Shown: positions 14,261 to 16,407 of the stretch, one piece after another
How positions within the stretch are numbered: position 1 is the first letter of the stretch
Layout: every line of letters starts with the position of its first letter
The notes under the pieces: generated by a model
The model's database searches: none
What the model was told of the DNA's origin: nothing
Seen by the model: only the letters and a program-made list of their open reading frames with translations
Assembly: GCA_028707105.1 (NCBI GenBank)
Contig: JAQTUY010000024.1
Span: 1-16,407, forward strand
Source: Candidatus Omnitrophota bacterium
Lineage (GTDB): Bacteria > Omnitrophota > Koll11 > Gygaellales > JAQTUY01
DNA length: 16,407 nucleotides
Direction of reading: 5' to 3'
Program-made: the position numbers and the translations under genes

Positions 14261-16407
14261 TTATCTGATCATCGCGGAAGGGCAGATCTGATTATAGGCG
14301 CAATAATTGCAGGCCATATAAGACGGCGTGGCCGCGAAATTACGGGCGCGGATACCTGCCGACACTTCCAGGGTCTCCTGCTTAACCTCTTCCAGGCCTT
14401 CTTCCTCGACCACATAACTGCCGATCATGCCGGATTCCAGAAAATAAAGCTCAAGCCTTTTAGGAAGCGCCCCGAATATATTCTTATAAGCCAGGGCGTA
14501 GAGCTTCAGCTGCATGCTTTCTTTGGCGCGCTTATCCGCGTCTTTTTGCGCGCTGATCTGCGAGGTCTTAAAATCCATTATCACCGCGCCCTCTTTGTCT
14601 TCGTCAACCCTGTCAAAACGGCCGGTGATCTTATTATTCTCTAAAATAAAACTGAATTCTTTCTCGATGAATTTAGGCCTGGAATTACGCTTCTTCTCTT
14701 CGCCGAAGAACCGCAGCAGCGCCTCCTTGCCCACCCTCAGGCGCTCCTCCTGATGCTTGATATCCAGGAATCCCTGCGGATCGAATGAATCGACAAAGAC
14801 TTCCAGCAGCCCGCCGGCATCCATCTTTTTTCCCGCTATCTTAAACTGGAAATATTTACTTACCGCCTCGTGCATGGCGCGGCCGTAGATCACGGTATGG
14901 TGCTCCATAATGGGAACGCGGAGGATATTGACGTATTTATATTTTAACGGGCAGGTAAGATAATCATCAATATGGTAATAGCTCAAAGATATAAGCTTAT
15001 CTTCGCTCATGGCCCGGGCTTGCGCCTTAACGGAATCCTTGCGCGGGGCAAAACGTTCGATCGCCTCTAACGCTCCCGTTTTTTTCTTCTTTTCCGAAAC
15101 AGCTTCTTCGCCCAGCGCCTCAGGGACGAACTGGCTGAGGCGCTTCATCCGTTTACCGCCATAGTCCTCGGCGCTGGTCAGGTACAATTCCTCCCTGGCG
15201 CGGGTCATGGCGACATAGAACAGCCGTCGCTCTTCCTGGATATGAAAATCACCCAGAGGAATGATCTCCTTGATCAGGGCATCCGGCACCTCGATGGGCT
15301 GTTTCCGGCGCGGCCAGGGGAACCGGCCCTGGACCAGACTGACGATAAATACCACCCTGAATTCCAACCCCTTGGCTTTATGGATGGTCAGGAGGTTAAC
15401 CGCATCGGTATCCAGGTCAGCCTCCACCGTTGCCGGATCGTCTCCGGCTTCGATCATAAGATTCAGGTATTTTACAAAACTCAAAACCCGGTCCTCTTCC
15501 GCAACCAGCTCAAAATCCCGCACGATGTTAAAGAATTTGGCGATATTCTGTATTTTCGCTTCATTCTCGACGTTCTGCTCTGTGGTGAGTTTTTTAAGAT
15601 ACCCGGTATCGGTAAGGAAAGTATAAAGCAGCCGGCCGGTAGTCTCATCCCGCGAAACTTTTAAAAATTTGTCAAGGTCGATCAGGATATTCTTTACCTT
15701 ATCCCGGAACTCAGCGCTTAATTCGCCCAGTTCATCAATGGTATCGATATTCTGCAGGACCGCATGTAAACTTTTGTTACGGCGCCTGGCGTAATGCGCG
15801 CAAAGAGTAAGCGCGGCAAGGTCCAGGCCGTAAACCTCGGAGCTCACTAAATAATAGAGGCTGAGCGAATCAGAAAAAGAAGCTGTCGCGCGCAGGAAAT
15901 TAATGCAGATCTTGACCTCTTCGCGGGAATACAACCCCTGGTTGCCGCTGAACTGCCAGGGGATATCCTCCATATTCAAAGACTGCAGGAACCCTTCGGC
16001 GTCGGAATTGGAACGCACCAGGATGGCAAAATCCCGGTATTTATATTTACCGCTTTTTACCTTATCCTTGATCAGAAGCGCCACGTTATCAGTTTCGGCG
16101 GAATAAGTATCATAATGCAGGTGTTGAGGGGGTTTTCCTTCTCCGGATAAACCGATCAGGCGTTTGTTAATATTGGCTTTTATCTCAAAGCGTTCGGGAT
16201 TGTTCTGCTGTATCAGCCGGTAGGCGCTGTCCAGTATTTTTTGCGATGAACGGTAATTCTGCACGATACTCACCTTCGCGGCATCCGGGAAATCCCTGAT
16301 GAAACTTAAAAGGTTGGAATACGCCGCTCCGCGGAAACGGTAGATGCACTGGTCGTCATCTCCGGTAACGGTTATATTCTTCTTATCCTGCGCCAGGAGT
16401 TTTACCA
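14261..16407 (-). CDS. UvrD/AddA-like helicase with fused PD-(D/E)XK iron-sulfur nuclease, 5' end beyond window
   Basis: A superfamily 1A DNA helicase-nuclease, probably in double-strand-break processing. About 715 codons are visible; the frame stays open to the window edge, so an apparent GTG start at 16273 is internal. Helicase motifs seen: TGDDDQCIYRFRGA (motif III area, about 16330-16370), VQNYRSS (IV), LLTIHKAKGLEF (V, about 15359-15397) and RRLFYVAMTRAREELYL (VI, about 15180-15235). The Walker A domain lies outside. The C-terminal third is a RecB/AddB-type nuclease: GRFDRVDE then VIMDFKTS give the D...DxK core. One Cys in LTCPLKY (14951-14953) and C-x2-C-x5-C at the end (14282-14311) match the AddB-type 4Fe-4S spacing. 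A helicase and such a nuclease on one chain recalls AdnA/AdnB organisation. Confidence 0.93.
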   Translation of the reverse strand, partial: VKLLAQDKKNITVTGDDDQCIYRFRGAAYSNLLSFIRDFPDAAKVSIVQNYRSSQKILDSAYRLIQQNNPERFEIKANINKRLIGLSGEGKPPQHLHYDTYSAETDNVALLIKDKVKSGKYKYRDFAILVRSNSDAEGFLQSLNMEDIPWQFSGNQGLYSREEVKICINFLRATASFSDSLSLYYLVSSEVYGLDLAALTLCAHYARRRNKSLHAVLQNIDTIDELGELSAEFRDKVKNILIDLDKFLKVSRDETTGRLLYTFLTDTGYLKKLTTEQNVENEAKIQNIAKFFNIVRDFELVAEEDRVLSFVKYLNLMIEAGDDPATVEADLDTDAVNLLTIHKAKGLEFRVVFIVSLVQGRFPWPRRKQPIEVPDALIKEIIPLGDFHIQEERRLFYVAMTRAREELYLTSAEDYGGKRMKRLSQFVPEALGEEAVSEKKKKTGALEAIERFAPRKDSVKAQARAMSEDKLISLSYYHIDDYLTCPLKYKYVNILRVPIMEHHTVIYGRAMHEAVSKYFQFKIAGKKMDAGGLLEVFVDSFDPQGFLDIKHQEERLRVGKEALLRFFGEEKKRNSRPKFIEKEFSFILENNKITGRFDRVDEDKEGAVIMDFKTSQISAQKDADKRAKESMQLKLYALAYKNIFGALPKRLELYFLESGMIGSYVVEEEGLEEVKQETLEVSAGIRARNFAATPSYMACNYCAYNQICPSAMIR

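Noticed and set aside
1..16407. CRISPR arrays, tRNA or rRNA genes, insertion sequences
   Set aside because: No spaced direct repeats, cloverleaf sequences, transposase motifs or terminal inverted repeats were seen; intergenic space is under about 125 nt everywhere.

Overview
This 16.4 kb window is a densely packed bacterial chromosome segment in which every gene I can support lies on the minus strand, so the map reads from right to left. GC content is moderate and starts are mostly ATG with Shine-Dalgarno (SD) sequences. There are no transposons, tRNAs, rRNAs or CRISPR arrays, and no gene-free gap exceeds about 125 bases. The gene set (paired V4R-type sensor proteins, a giant kinase/ATPase/TPR/GAF/PP2C protein, a split phosphotransacetylase, a short acetate kinase, an MCP) and its Gram-negative outer-membrane-type protein suggest an uncultured Gram-negative lineage such as Candidatus Omnitrophota or a neighbour. 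That placement is an inference from gene content, not proven.

Layout from right to left. (1) 16407-14261: the C-terminal two thirds of a UvrD/AddA-like helicase with a fused PD-(D/E)XK nuclease and a C-x2-C-x5-C iron-sulfur signature; its start is beyond the window. (2) 14194-12325: two V4R-like sensor paralogues flanking a HAD phosphatase-like gene; each paralogue has its own sigma70-type promoter. (3) 12287-7164: a 1707-residue Ser/Thr kinase-AAA ATPase-TPR-GAF-SpoIIE/PP2C protein. (4) 7148-5326: an outer-membrane beta-barrel candidate, a PlsC acyltransferase and a thioredoxin. (5) 5326-2247: a BioD/DRTGG protein, phosphate acetyltransferase and acetate kinase. (6) 2190-1582: a secreted DJ-1/PfpI protein. 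(7) 1460-1: a methyl-accepting chemotaxis protein truncated by the window edge.

From the second V4R gene to acetate kinase the spacing is very tight. It includes two TAATG stop/start overlaps and gaps of 2-42 nt, which suggests one long operon of about 10.6 kb. It would join a sensor/signalling module to lipid, redox and acetyl-CoA/acetyl-phosphate/acetate metabolism.

The most interesting signal is a two-hairpin leader that occurs twice, directly before the SD of the PfpI gene and of the MCP gene. Hairpin 1 keeps its shape, including a bulged C and an 11-nt loop, with one compensated base pair. Hairpin 2 has almost entirely different stem sequence but is still paired, with a T(C/T)GT loop, exactly 5 nt before AGGAG. 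Each copy sits just downstream of a good promoter. I do not recognise it as a known riboswitch, and it may be an undescribed cis-regulatory RNA.
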